Origin: Branchiostoma belcheri
Taxonomy: Eukaryota > Chordata > Leptocardii > Amphioxiformes > Branchiostomatidae
Assembly: GCF_001625305.1 (NCBI RefSeq)
Contig: NW_017804420.1
Span: 506,884-570,883, forward strand
Reading direction: 5' to 3'
Length of the DNA: 64,000 nucleotides
The notes under the pieces are model-generated. The model was given only the letters and a program-made list of their open reading frames with translations, searched no databases and was not told the DNA's origin. Position 1 is the first letter of the stretch. Each line of letters opens with the position of its first letter. Position numbers and translations under genes: made by a program. This document shows positions 1-15,171 of this stretch, one piece after another.

Positions 1-943
1 TTTATGATAATCATAGTTTTACACACTTTTTGCTCAGGTTGTTTTGTACCTTTGAGTTTAACGTTGATTTTTTGTGTACCTTTGAATGTGCCTTTGGGAA
101 TACTGAGTCTCTATTTAGGCCGTTTTAGCCCAAAAAAATTACATAAGGTCTCGGACCGGAGTTTTTTTCACGATTTTGGATCCGGCGGACACCCTCAGAC
201 CGAAGGGCTATAACTCCGCCAAAAAAAGTACGCCGGGAAATCTCATTACATCAGTCAACGGAGGTTTCCAGCCGGCTTCCGATACAATTTTGGTTATTGT
301 CCGTCGACTCTATAATTTGGGTAGAAACTGTAGTTAAACGTAAATTTTGGATACGAAAAATGTTGTTTTTTTGCAGTTTTTTCAACGGACCTGCTTGGAA
401 AAAACGAATTTTCCCAGGCTAACGGCTTATATGCTGAAATAGCTTACTACTTTCTGTTTCTGAAAAACAGAAAAAAATATAGGTTGTTGCGATAAGTTTT
501 TCGCAAAATCCGGTGACGCGAACCCCTAGAAATTCCACATAGAACGCAGCTATTTGGGTCATCAGGCGACAAACCGCATCACCCTTGCTCGCGGACTAAT
601 ACCAAAACGCTTCGCTGGCCGTCCAACTTCACCGCGCCGAAAAACACTACAATCCCAAGGCTTTTTGATCAATTCAAAACCTAGTTGAAAATCTACAGCG
701 ATCGCCGAGCTATGGGGAGCCAAACCTAGCGTGACAACCTCGCAGATCCGGCGATTTACTGCACACTATTTGGAACCCTGGTCAGAATTAAACTCCGACC
801 CGGAACCATAAATGACATCAAAGTTGTTTTGATTTTACTAGTACAAAACCCTCTGAAAAGGTAGTGGTCATACAATAAGTAGTTTTTAATTAGGAGAAAA
901 AATCATTGTCCAAATAGGATTAATGCTTGGGTTACTGGGAAAA
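1..943. other. No recognisable gene; presumed intron of upstream gene
   Basis: I see no exon with both good splice sites and a recognisable protein family here, and no clear palindrome. The phosphatase at 1418-3945 lacks most of its protein, so this stretch is probably one of its introns. That is an inference from position only. Confidence 0.3.
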
Positions 944-1330
944 ATTATTAATGAATGAAAGACCTTTATTGTACGTTTGTGCTCTAACAAGCTAAGTACA
1001 GGTCATGAATAAACAGGGAAAAAGAATACATCAATAACACTTAAACTTAATACATACTAAATGTGATCTACTATTCAACTTCTTCTCGCTTCTTGACACT
1101 GTTTAAGATGTACGAACATATTGAGCTCATGATACATGGTTTGTCAAGTTTCACAAGGAATGCAAATTTTTCTGTTTTATCTAAAAGTCTAAAGCTTCGG
1201 AACTTATCTATTATATAAGTATAGAGGGAATCCCTCTCATTTCTATATAATGTACAATCAACTACAAAATGGCATTCATCCTCAATATTATCTAGATTAC
1301 AATATTGTCAGATCCTTTGCTGTAGAGGAA
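944..1330 (-). mobile_element. 3' end of a non-LTR retrotransposon (LINE), antisense
   Basis: On the minus strand this reads as the C-terminal tail of a LINE ORF2. A segment with IEDECHFVVDCTLYRNERD (a motif common just before the end of such polyproteins) is followed by a stop. A 3' UTR then ends with ACAATAAAGGTCTTTCATTC. The same tail and ending occur at 13640-14035 on + and, more decayed, at 13139-13640 on -. The copy is 5'-truncated, as is usual for target-primed retrotransposition. It lies in the intron before the phosphatase exon at 1418. Confidence 0.65.
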
Positions 1331-1417
1331 TGCGGTTGTGTCTGCCTTTTAAGTGGCCACAACCAGCTCATACAGTTGGTGGTCATACAGTTTTGGTCGT
1401 GGTTACTTCTGCTCTAG

Positions 1418-3945
1418 GTAAAGTGCCATCGTTACTGGCCCGACTCGTCAGAAACTCCGCTGACATTCTGGAACAAGTACGAGGTCAGCCTAGTCTCCTC
1501 CCAGGCTCTGGAGGACTTCAACATCCGCGCCTTCAGCCTAAGGGACCTGGAGGTGAGACTATAGGGCTTATTCTAGTGACATCTTGGCGTTGTGTGGCAT
1601 AGGGTGTTTGGCAAAGGACCCAAAGGTACTGGGTTCGAATCCCCTGACGTGCCCCAACCTTTGGTCTTTCAAAAAGTACTCGACACAACTTTCCTCACTT
1701 CACCAAGGTGGAAATGAGTTTCTACATGTAGCTTAAGATAGGTACGTCACTCGAATAGGACATTAAATGAAGGTTTCGTTTTAGTGCAGACATGCACGGC
1801 TTTTGATTGTGTTTGCATGACTTCTGATCGCAATTTGCATGCGTGTGTATACTGTTACAGTAATACATTAATATTCTCAGTTTTCTTTAAACATCAACAT
1901 TAACACATTAACTTCCCGGTTAGGCTGAGCCTTTACAACGTTATATTTGGTCACATAGATAATTGTCCATCTATTGTTAATACAGTTATTCTACTAGCAA
2001 AAATGTACATTTTCCGAAATAGAGATTCCAAAGTAGTTGCCTTAAAAGGTTTTGTTAAATTCGTTATTACTTATTGTAAGATTGAGTTCATTATTGCACA
2101 GAATTGTCAAAAAGTAAAGAAACATATGGGAAATTGGGGAACACTACTGTCTACACAATTATCTTGTTACATAGAGACCGCTTGTAAACTGTTTTGGATT
2201 ACTAGCTATTTTTTTTGTCTTGTACACCACTTTACTTTATTTATATTCATACTTATTTATAGTAATACTTTCTTGAAAATGCAATTAAAAAAAATCAAAC
2301 TGTTGCTTCCCCAGACAGGAGAGGTTCGCTCGGTGACTCACCTGAACTTCACCACCTGGCCTGACCACGGCGTCCTCAAGTTCGCTGACCCCCTCCTCCG
2401 CTACACCCGAGTCATCCGCAGATTCCACCAATCAGGGCCCATTGTGGTGCACTGCAGCGCCGGGATTGGTCGGACGGGAGTGTTGATTCTGGTCGATGCT
2501 GTGATTGGCCTTGTGGAGAGGGACCAACTGTTTGATATCCAGAAGTTGGTGGAGACCATGAGAGAGCAGAGACAGGGGATGGTTCAGACAAAGGTATTGT
2601 GGAGGGGGGTGGCTGTCTACTTTTCACAAAAGTGAACAACAAAACTTGAATGAAGTGAAAGCTTGACAGAATGAAAGCTCAGGGACTTTTGTATAGCAGG
2701 GCTCGGGTGCATGTGCACCTTAGTGCACCCAAATTTGGAGCTGTGCACCCAATATTTTTCCGTGGGTGCACCAGTGCACCGAAATATTTTACAAGGTTTC
2801 TGTTGAGATGTTAAATGTATAGTTAGTATATGACACATTCTTTAAAAAAATTAAGGTAATGACATCAAAGTGTCAGAAAAATAATCAAATTATTGCTATA
2901 GTACTTTTCTCTAGAAATGAAATATAATTAGTTTTTGCTGATATTCTACTTACTTTATCTTATATATTGCACCCCAAAAGTGCACATATTCCCAAAAATT
3001 GATTTCGAGCCCTGTATAGTATTGGGTTTGTGTGTTTAAAGTTGTTATTAGGACTTCTACAACTTTCAGCATACAAAGCTAATGCCATACACGCAATAGA
3101 AAAATTGTATTAAGACTATCTAACCTCTTTTCTGCTTTGTTCTGATTATGTTTTTTCAGTGAAGCATAATCTTATTTCAATCCGAAAACCAGCAAATTTA
3201 GTGTGGATTTACTGTTTTTTTTACTGTTGAGGTGTTCATGTTTACCTAGCTGAACTGAACTAATCTTTGAAATATGGGAACAGAGAAAGATGATGAATTT
3301 ATTAGTAGTTTCTTAGTAGTTATCAGTAGTTCTATGTGTACTAATTGTCTGTTTTTTTTTATACCAAATGTTTCTTCTGTTTCTGCAATTAGCCCTCGGG
3401 CATGAATTTGCAATAAAACATTCATTACAGATGCTAAGGCCACACCAAGTGAATTTTATGGATGACGTCCTTTGGATACCCTAAATCTAATGCGAGAGGG
3501 CAAAAAAAAACACAAGAAGGGCCCTAAAAAACAAGATGCCTAGATAAGAAATATTGCACTGCTGACAGGACCATCCTGTCTGTTAATAGTTCCAAAAACG
3601 GCACTGCTTTGGAACTATTGACAGGATTTTTTTCAGTGCCATTTTGTTTTTTTTTTTTCATTTTTGTTTTCAATTTTTTTAACCAGGCACAGGCTTTCGG
3701 TGTTACGGGTTTCACGGTCTGACGATTTGCGGCACTGTCGTGACTCTTTGGTCATAGTTACAGAAAGCGGAATTTCTTGTTTTTTTTTTTCTAGGAACAG
3801 GCCAAAATCAATGCGTGCGCGGACGTTATCCATAAAATTTACTTGGTGTGGCCTAATCCTGATTTTCAACATTCTCCATCCTTTACAGGAACAATATGTC
3901 TTCTGCTACCAGTGCTGCCTGGAAGTCTTACAGAGTCTCAAGTAA
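1418..3945 (+). CDS. PTPN13: PTPN13-like protein tyrosine phosphatase, last three coding exons (5' part outside window)
   Basis: Three exons join in phase: 1418-1552 (45 codons, after ctctag, donor GTGAGA), 2315-2593 (93 codons, after ccccag, donor GTATTG) and 3889-3945 (18 codons plus TAA, after ttacag). Together they give about 156 residues of the C-terminal half of a PTP catalytic domain. Visible are the WPD loop (TWPDHG, general acid Asp), the P-loop HCSAGIGRTG with nucleophilic Cys and Arg, and the Q-loop region GMVQTKEQY. LEDIQTGEVR-like and FCYQ-type endings match the PTPN13/PTPN20 group, as I remember it. All catalytic residues are intact, so an active cytosolic phosphotyrosine phosphatase is expected. 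The FERM and PDZ parts typical of PTPN13 would lie upstream of the window. Introns hold a SINE and two MITEs; one MITE ends 34 bp before the last exon. Confidence 0.8.
1585..1800 (+). mobile_element. tRNA-derived SINE
   Basis: A degenerate tRNA-like head carries a pol III B box, GGTTCGAATCC (1632-1642). It is followed by a body matching the reverse complement of 59880-60090: the 'ACTTTCCTCACTTCAC' and 'GTGGAAATGAG' blocks are shared. The A-box half is poorly conserved, so this is an old, probably inactive copy. It sits 30 bp after the donor of the phosphatase exon ending at 1552. Confidence 0.6.
2697..3014. mobile_element. MITE, CAGGGCTC...GAGCCCTG family, 5-bp target duplication
   Basis: This palindromic, non-coding element is bounded by CAGGGCTC and GAGCCCTG, with TATAG directly repeated on each side (2692-2696 and 3015-3019). 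Inside are several copies of GTGCACC/GGTGCAC. Related copies lie at 32994-33350, 54887-55207 and 55593-55933. It lies in the last intron of the phosphatase gene. Confidence 0.7.
3437..3854. mobile_element. MITE, AGGCCACACCAA family B, in the last phosphatase intron
   Basis: Long terminal inverted repeats start AGGCCACACCAAGTGAATTT and continue with TATGGATGACGTCC and a GCGAGAGGGC block, mirrored at the right end. A/T-rich target bases flank it. The interior (GATTTGCGGCACTGTCG and following) is shared with 58777-59191, so the two are copies of one element. No transposase is present. Confidence 0.75.
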
Positions 3946-4470
3946 ACATCGTCAAGCCAAGACTTCTCAAAAAAAGTCTCAAGGGTCTCTTGCAAGATGT
4001 TGCAAGCCCAGTCTGAACTTAAGACATTCAAGCCAAGTCTTCTCAAGAAAGGTCTTAAGGGTCTCTTGCAAGATGTTGCAAGCCCAGTCTAAACTAAAGA
4101 CAGTCAAGCAGAGTCTTCTCAAGAAAAGTCTCAAGTCAAAAGTGTCTAACCAAGATCTCATGAGTGGTCAAGGCAAGACTTCTCACGAAAAGTCTCAAGT
4201 GTCTAGCCAAGATGTCTCAAGTAGTGAGTCTCAACTAAAGACAGTCAAGGCAAGACTTAGTCTTCTCAAGAAAAGTCTGAAGTCAAGTGTGTCTAGCCAA
4301 GGTGTCTCAAGTAGGGTATCAACTAAAGACAGTCAAGGCAAGACTTAGTCTTCTCAAGAAAAGTCTGAAGTCAAGTGTGTCTAGCCAAGGTGTCTCAAGT
4401 AGGGTATCAACTAAAGACAGTCAAGGCAAGTCTTCTCAAGAAGTGTCTCAAGTCAAAAGTGTCCAGTCAA
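3946..4470 (+). repeat. Degenerate minisatellite in phosphatase 3' UTR
   Basis: It begins directly after the phosphatase stop codon. Units of about 71 bp (4010-4150) and about 88 bp (4234-4440) are built from recurring AGTCTTCTCAAGAAAAGTCT, CAAGTGTGTCTAGCCAAG and ACTAAAGACAGTCAAG blocks. It is open in more than one frame, but nothing suggests translation. After it, 4480-5056 is plain A/T-rich 3' UTR. Confidence 0.75.
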
Positions 4471-5056
4471 GATTTATCAAGATGACCACTGCTTGCCAGT
4501 ACGTGAGATGCCCAAACTGGCCACTATTGATGCAATATCATAAAAAAAGCTTTGACCTTTACTCACAACGATGTATGATAGCATACTGTACATAAGCCAT
4601 TATCTGAAATATATAAAAGTGTGCTTTAGCTTAATGTAAGGGTATCTAAGGTGATTTTTTACAGGAAAGGGTGAAAATAGGAAATGGTGAATTCTGTGCC
4701 TTTTTATGTAATCATTGAGTATTAAGAACCCCTAACATGGAAACTTTGTCAGCGCGTTCAATGAATTCTGTACATACAGTGGAAGGAAATGTAAAGTGCC
4801 TTAAGTTACGTTTGAAATTCTAGCCTTAACTTCAAGGGGTTAGTGCACTTAGGAATTTTACCAGAAGCTGGTGGAAGGAAACCATTATGCAATATAAGCA
4901 CAAGCTGAAAGGACAGTGCATTTTTAAGGTTGTTCGGTGTGGAACATTACCAATAAGTGGACGTAACAAAAGCATATCCAGTTAATTCTATGTGTTGTTT
5001 CCATTTTGTACATACCTTTTGTAAGAAACCATTTTTAGTATATCTTTTAATGCATA

Positions 5057-5062
5057 AATAAA
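5057..5062 (+). terminator. Candidate poly(A) signal AATAAA of phosphatase gene
   Basis: This is the first perfect AATAAA downstream of the phosphatase stop (about 1.1 kb after it). T-rich and GT-rich sequence follows. A cleavage site just after it would leave about 430 bp to the opposing signal at 5496-5501. Confidence 0.45.
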
Positions 5063-5495
5063 TTGCGCATCAAAATGTAGCTTTTTATCATTTTGTACAT
5101 ACGTTGTTTAAGTCAATACTTGTGGAACTTCTTGAATGTGTATTTTCACTTTCTAGACTGAACTAACTTTTAGCAGCTCTATTGCAAACACAGTACTAAA
5201 CATTTTTCCTTTTTGTCTTAAATGTGTTCCTTTTTTGTTTTAAGGCATTGCTATCTGTGTTAAACATTTTTTTTTTATTTTAAAAGAATTCAGCCAATAG
5301 TTTACTATTTGAGTTGATAGTCACCAAGCTGTTGAGGTGTGTCTGTATGAGCCTCTTACTGTCTTATATTCCATCCTATATTCTCATATATTGTCTGCCA
5401 GTTGTGTAAAAGTAGGATAGAATCCACACGAACTTCCTTGTAAAAATGATGCACACTTGCCAATAGAAGAATCTGTACATTCTGACTCTTGTGTG

Positions 5496-5501
5496 TTTAT
5501 T
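5496..5501 (-). terminator. Candidate poly(A) signal AATAAA (minus strand)
   Basis: TTTATT on + reads AATAAA on -, about 90 nt beyond the stop codon at 5592-5594. It supports a real transcript ending here for the small secreted-peptide candidate. Confidence 0.45.
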
Positions 5502-5591
5502 TCTCAATGACTCTTCACCAAATACGTTGGTATTTTTTCTATTTGAAAAGTCGTTGTCTGCCAAATGCCTGGTCCGTTGTGTGGACAGGTA

Positions 5592-6085
5592 TCAACGTCC
5601 CGGCCAGTTGACATCTTCATGAGGATCCCCTGTCTCTGTGTTGTCTGAAGCAACATCTGTGTAAAAACAAGAATGCGGAGATATCAGACCTCCACGAAGT
5701 ATTTAGATCATGTCCTCATTCACAAGCCTATAGTGCACGAGAAACAATAGCTGTCAAGGAGGTCATGTATTGGAAACTACCTGTCAAAACAGCGAGCGGT
5801 ACCAGTCTTGTGGACGTGATTAAGGACTTGCTCCCTCTGGCTAGCATGTCCATATCACCAGGTATCAAAACCGGAAGTTCCTCTGCACTACCATAATAAG
5901 TCACTAGGGGGCGCAAAATCTAATTGTTTCAAGGTCGCATCAAGACCTTCCTACCTACCAAGTTTAACGACAACCCATCTTATGTAATAGTTTCTCAAGT
6001 TATTGTGCTAACTGCGTCGTGCGTCGACGGAAATGACGGCCACTGTGATGACAAACAGGAACATGATTCTCAGGGAGACGCCCAT
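5592..6085 (-). CDS. Candidate two-exon gene for a 45-aa secreted peptide
   Basis: The minus-strand ATG at 6085 opens MGVSLRIMFLFVITVAVI..SVDA, a convincing signal peptide, followed at once by Arg-Arg. Exon 1 is 6085-6013 (24 codons plus 1 nt, weak donor GTTAGC). Exon 2 is 5656-5592, after a good acceptor (tgtttttacacag). It completes the codon and runs 20 residues to TGA, ending EDVNWPGR. Phases agree, and a poly(A) signal lies 90 nt downstream. The predicted mature peptide would be about 21 residues and acidic, released after Arg-Arg, with a C-terminal Gly-Arg that could serve for amidation. I recognise no family. Weak points are the non-consensus donor and the small size; without splicing the frame stops after 25 residues. 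Another acceptor (cctacag) sits 10 nt before the ATG, suggesting a 5' UTR exon upstream. Confidence 0.4.
5736..5990. repeat. Dispersed repeat (first of four related segments)
   Basis: Blocks such as GCATGTCC, AAACCGGAAGTTC and CAGCGAGCGGTACCAG recur at 7040-7250, 18140-18225 and 21905-22620. These are fragments of one dispersed family with no coding content. This copy lies mostly in the intron of the secreted-peptide candidate. Confidence 0.45.
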
Positions 6086-6099
6086 GGCTTCACCTGTAG

Positions 6100-7039
6100 G
6101 TATGACGTATGAGTATCATCGATGACGAAAAGCACATGTTATACATGCCCGAATATGGCCTCCAGAACACTGCCGATCGGCTACTGATTGGCTGCTGCGC
6201 TAGCCGGATGTTTCAAAAATGTTTCAAATACATGTGTTTGATAATACCATGGAGCATGGAGGTAGAAAAAGCGCAAAAATCTACCTGCATGATGATACAC
6301 ATGTAGTAAAAAACACAGGTTCGATGATATATGTAGGATTTGACGACAGTAACTACAGTGTCAAAGTAAAGAAAACATACTTGTACTGTTTGTTCAACCA
6401 CATATATGTAACGTTAATTATATAAGCTAATACATTGTACGTATATTTGCCCCAAACCCGGGTTCCTAGAGGTTGAAGCTATGACAACTTCGAGGTGGGG
6501 AGGGCAAACCCTGGGGAAGGGTTAAATCCCAGGGACAACCGGCTCCCTTTAAACAACCGCGTGAAACATTCAGCATTACACAGGTACATATTCTACAACT
6601 TTCGTCAGAAGAGAAATGGCTACAGAAATGTCCTACCTTGATAAAACATTCAACATGTCAAAATGTCCTACCTTGATAAAACATTAAACATTACACAGGT
6701 ACATATTCTACAACTTTTGTCTGTAGAGAAATGGCTACAGAAATGTCCTACCTTGATAGAAACAGAGGACAAGTTCACGTGTCGTCAGTTGAAGAGCAGC
6801 CTTGGAAAGACAGGCCGCAAAAAGTTACCGAACAACTTTGTCACATCAAGGTCGTCAAGGACGTTCCAGACGTCACATCAATTTAATTGGGCCTAAGATG
6901 TCAACAGAAGGCGGATATCGTTGTCCCAACAATGTTGCCTCCCAAATAATGACCCCCCCCCCTCCCCAAGACGAAAGCTTTCGTCAGGGATTTCGACCAG
7001 TTACGGAGTTATCCTCCCTCAAATATTTTGAAACAAACG
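6100..7039. repeat. Gene-free stretch with a ~110-bp tandem duplication at 6572-6765
   Basis: Between 6572 and 6765 the blocks CATTACACAGGTACATATTC, GAGAAATGGCTACAGAAATG and TCCTACCTTGATA occur twice in direct order. The rest of the stretch shows no recognisable gene. Confidence 0.5.
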
Positions 7040-7322
7040 CTCCTGCAGTTTCAGTACAAGCTGCTAGGGAGCCCATAAGCCATCTACCATCCGAATTTTT
7101 AATCCTAGCATGTCCAATTCACGGAATATAAAAACCGCTGCAGTACCGTAACAAGCCGCCACGTGGCCCAACATCTAATCATTTTGAGGACTCATCTAGA
7201 CCTTACCAGGATTCATGATACTATAGTAATCCATCCATATAGTGTTATCGTGCAACACTACACACGCGCGCGCACGCACGTACAAACACGCACGCACACA
7301 CACACACACGCGTACACACAAC

Positions 7323-7356
<34 letters not shown>

Positions 7357-7380
7357 CACACCCAAAATACCCCAAACTTG
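7040..7380. repeat. Dispersed repeat ending in a (CA)n microsatellite
   Basis: CAAGCTGCTAGGGAGCCCA at the start matches 21916 onward and 22348 onward. The element here and at 21905-22645 ends in a CA run (7258-7370 and 22617-22645). The CA tract therefore looks like the element's own 3' tail. Confidence 0.5.
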
Positions 7381-7852
7381 GCCCAGATAACAAGCTGTGT
7401 TTGAACTTGACGTTATTTATACGTCCAGGGACTTCTGTTGGATCAATGGAAGTTACATGAGAACCGTGTGGCCTTTCATCACGAAAAGAATACTATACGG
7501 TACACAGAAACCCTTTGCTGAAACGGGAACCCAGTCTTTTGTTCATGAAAAGCCAAGTGTGCACAACTTCACCGGTACAACAGCAGTAGTAGTGAGTCGT
7601 GAACATTGAAGGTGGAACACGTTTTTTGTCCTCATCCTAGCTTCGTCAACACACTTGAAGAAAGACAAGGCCCAGTGCACACACTATATGCGTTTATTCA
7701 TCTTGTAACACAGCAATGAAGATCAGAAAATTTCCAAGATTCCAGTTTGTCGTGAAGCCGGGGAACTTGTGGGCCCATCTAACCGCCCCATATCTGCTTG
7801 GAGTCCGAGGTAAAGGTCCCATTGATAATCTGGATAACTACAACTATTTCAC

Positions 7853-8024
7853 TATTCTCCAAGCAGATTTTTGTGGACTGCAAAGTCCGTATGAAATTGG
7901 CCAGCTAACCCCCATATGCCAGGCATTCACCAATTGTCGGGTTGGCGTAAAAAAAAAAGAAACCAGTACAATAAAAACGCCTACAATAATTAAAACCAAA
8001 TCCCAAACCTCTGCTTGGAGAGTA
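7853..8024. mobile_element. MITE with TACTCTCCAAGCAGAGG termini, diverged copy
   Basis: Ends TATTCTCCAAGCAGA and CCTCTGCTTGGAGAGTA match the intact element at 15871-16053. The flanking 9-mers (7844-7852 and 8025-8033) agree at 6 of 9 positions, as expected for an old 9-bp target duplication. The interior differs from the intact copy. Confidence 0.6.
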
Positions 8025-8513
8025 TGTTTTCACAGCTACACCACATGTCCACAGGCAGTCCGACCGGCAGGATTTGATGACGTAAACCGTGGCCTTGAGC
8101 AGGCACGTTGGTCTAGTTCTTATAGTCTCCACCCTCCCTTTTTTTGCTTCGTCATCGTAAACATGCGATTCCAGCGAAACACGGACATCAGGGGTCGACC
8201 ATAACATACGAGAAACGGGTACAATACTTCATGAGAGGAAATGAAAGAGCAACAAAAATAGTGTACAGCATTGAAACAAAATCCACAGTTTCTTTAAACA
8301 CAGAAATTAAATGAAAAGAAATGGATTTCAACAATAAATCTATTGTATTTAGATAGAAATGGGAGGGAACTGAACAAATCCTGAACATCAATGTAGTAAA
8401 CGCAGTGGAGAGTTACCGCATGCGAGTTAGAACAGGAAAAGGACTACTACGTATTGAGATAGGAGATAATTTTACTCTCTTTGTATCTCTCTGTGCATCT
8501 ATCTTTATCTTTT

Positions 8514-8559
8514 ATCTCTCTCTCTCTCTCTCTCACTGTATGTGTGTGCGTGTGTGTGC

Positions 8560-8601
<42 letters not shown>
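8514..8601. repeat. (CT)n microsatellite upstream of the GST gene
   Basis: Two long TCTC runs are separated by a TGTGTGCG spacer. It lies about 190 bp upstream of the GST start codon, in what is probably promoter or 5' UTR. Confidence 0.8.
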
Positions 8602-8604
<3 letters not shown>

Positions 8605-8790
8605 ATTCCATAACTGTTCTTTGTTCTCTACTGACAGTACTGAACCTCCCCTCCCCGTGCCCTGCTTTACGTAAGTAACCTGTAGGCCAGGTCCTTTGGG
8701 CACCTTCAGACACACAAAGCAGCGGGCACAGTCTGCCTCTGTCCCAGACAGCCGTGCCAACGTACTGAATCAGACAACAGCATCGGCGGG

Positions 8791-14295
<5,505 letters not shown>

Positions 14296-14299
14296 CCGT

Positions 14300-15171
14300 T
14301 GACGTTGCCATGACAACAACTAACTAGAGCTAGTCGTTTGTGAAGACCAAACAGACACTGCACGAAATCCTACCTTAAAGTATCCATAAAGGTATACGCA
14401 AGAAGAAACGAAATCTTTTAGCATACTTTAATTTTAGTGAAAAGAATATGGATTTTGTCTAGTGACAGCACAAGATACAAGGAAGGATAACATAGCTTTT
14501 TAGTGGATTGCAGTATATGTATTACAGTACATGTATTTCAAGCTAACACCAACTTACACACTTAGATACGAAAGGCTAACCAAATTAGATAGAAAAGTAT
14601 TTCCTAACAATCTTCCACCAGTGCGGCTATCATGTCTAGCACCCAGTCATTAAAATGACGCGTTTTTGCAAATGCAATGTGTTTTCTTAGATTAATTCCA
14701 ACAGATACCTTTGCCATAGACTCGTTGTGCATATTAGAATTTAACATTCTACATATCTGAGACTTAAAAGCTTAAATTTATCAGTCCTATGCATTGCATT
14801 CCAATACAGGAAACTATACACAATTCCATAATCTATATCGTTCCTGATTCTATCATGGGGACATGCTATTATTCTTCATATATATAACATCGTTAGCAAA
14901 AGCGAAACTTGTATATACCCCCGAGACAATTTAATCAGTTATGAGAAATTTAAAACTGTGCCCCAACTCACAGAATTATTCACCGTGGCACAATTTTCGA
15001 CCAAATCACTGTCTGACCCGAACGCTATGATCACGTGGATTCAGTTGTGACGTCAGTTGTAATGTCACAATGGGTCAAAGTTGGTCGGAAGTCGACATCG
15101 TCCCCCGTCTGAAATTTAAACTTTCTCATAATATATTTTGCCAGCGCAGATGAACTTTTATGCTAATTTCT
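14300..15171. other. Convergent intergenic region between GST and Rieske genes
   Basis: 14352-14432 matches 20258-20350 (CACTGCACGAAAT, AAAGGTATACGCAA, GAAATCTTT), a small dispersed repeat falling in the GST 3' UTR. Candidate ATTAAA signals are at 14649-14654 (+) and 14930-14935 (-). A weak inverted pair (TATGAGAAATTTAAA at 14940; its mirror at 15112) encloses TGACGTCA at 15049. Nothing else is recognised. Confidence 0.4.

Noticed and set aside
1610..1660. tRNA gene near the phosphatase exon
   Set aside because: Only the B box is intact. The surrounding body matches the SINE at 59729-60097.
3896..4595. Ser/Lys-rich frames after the phosphatase stop
   Set aside because: They are translations of the 3' UTR minisatellite in frames other than the one ended by the phosphatase TAA at 3943-3945.
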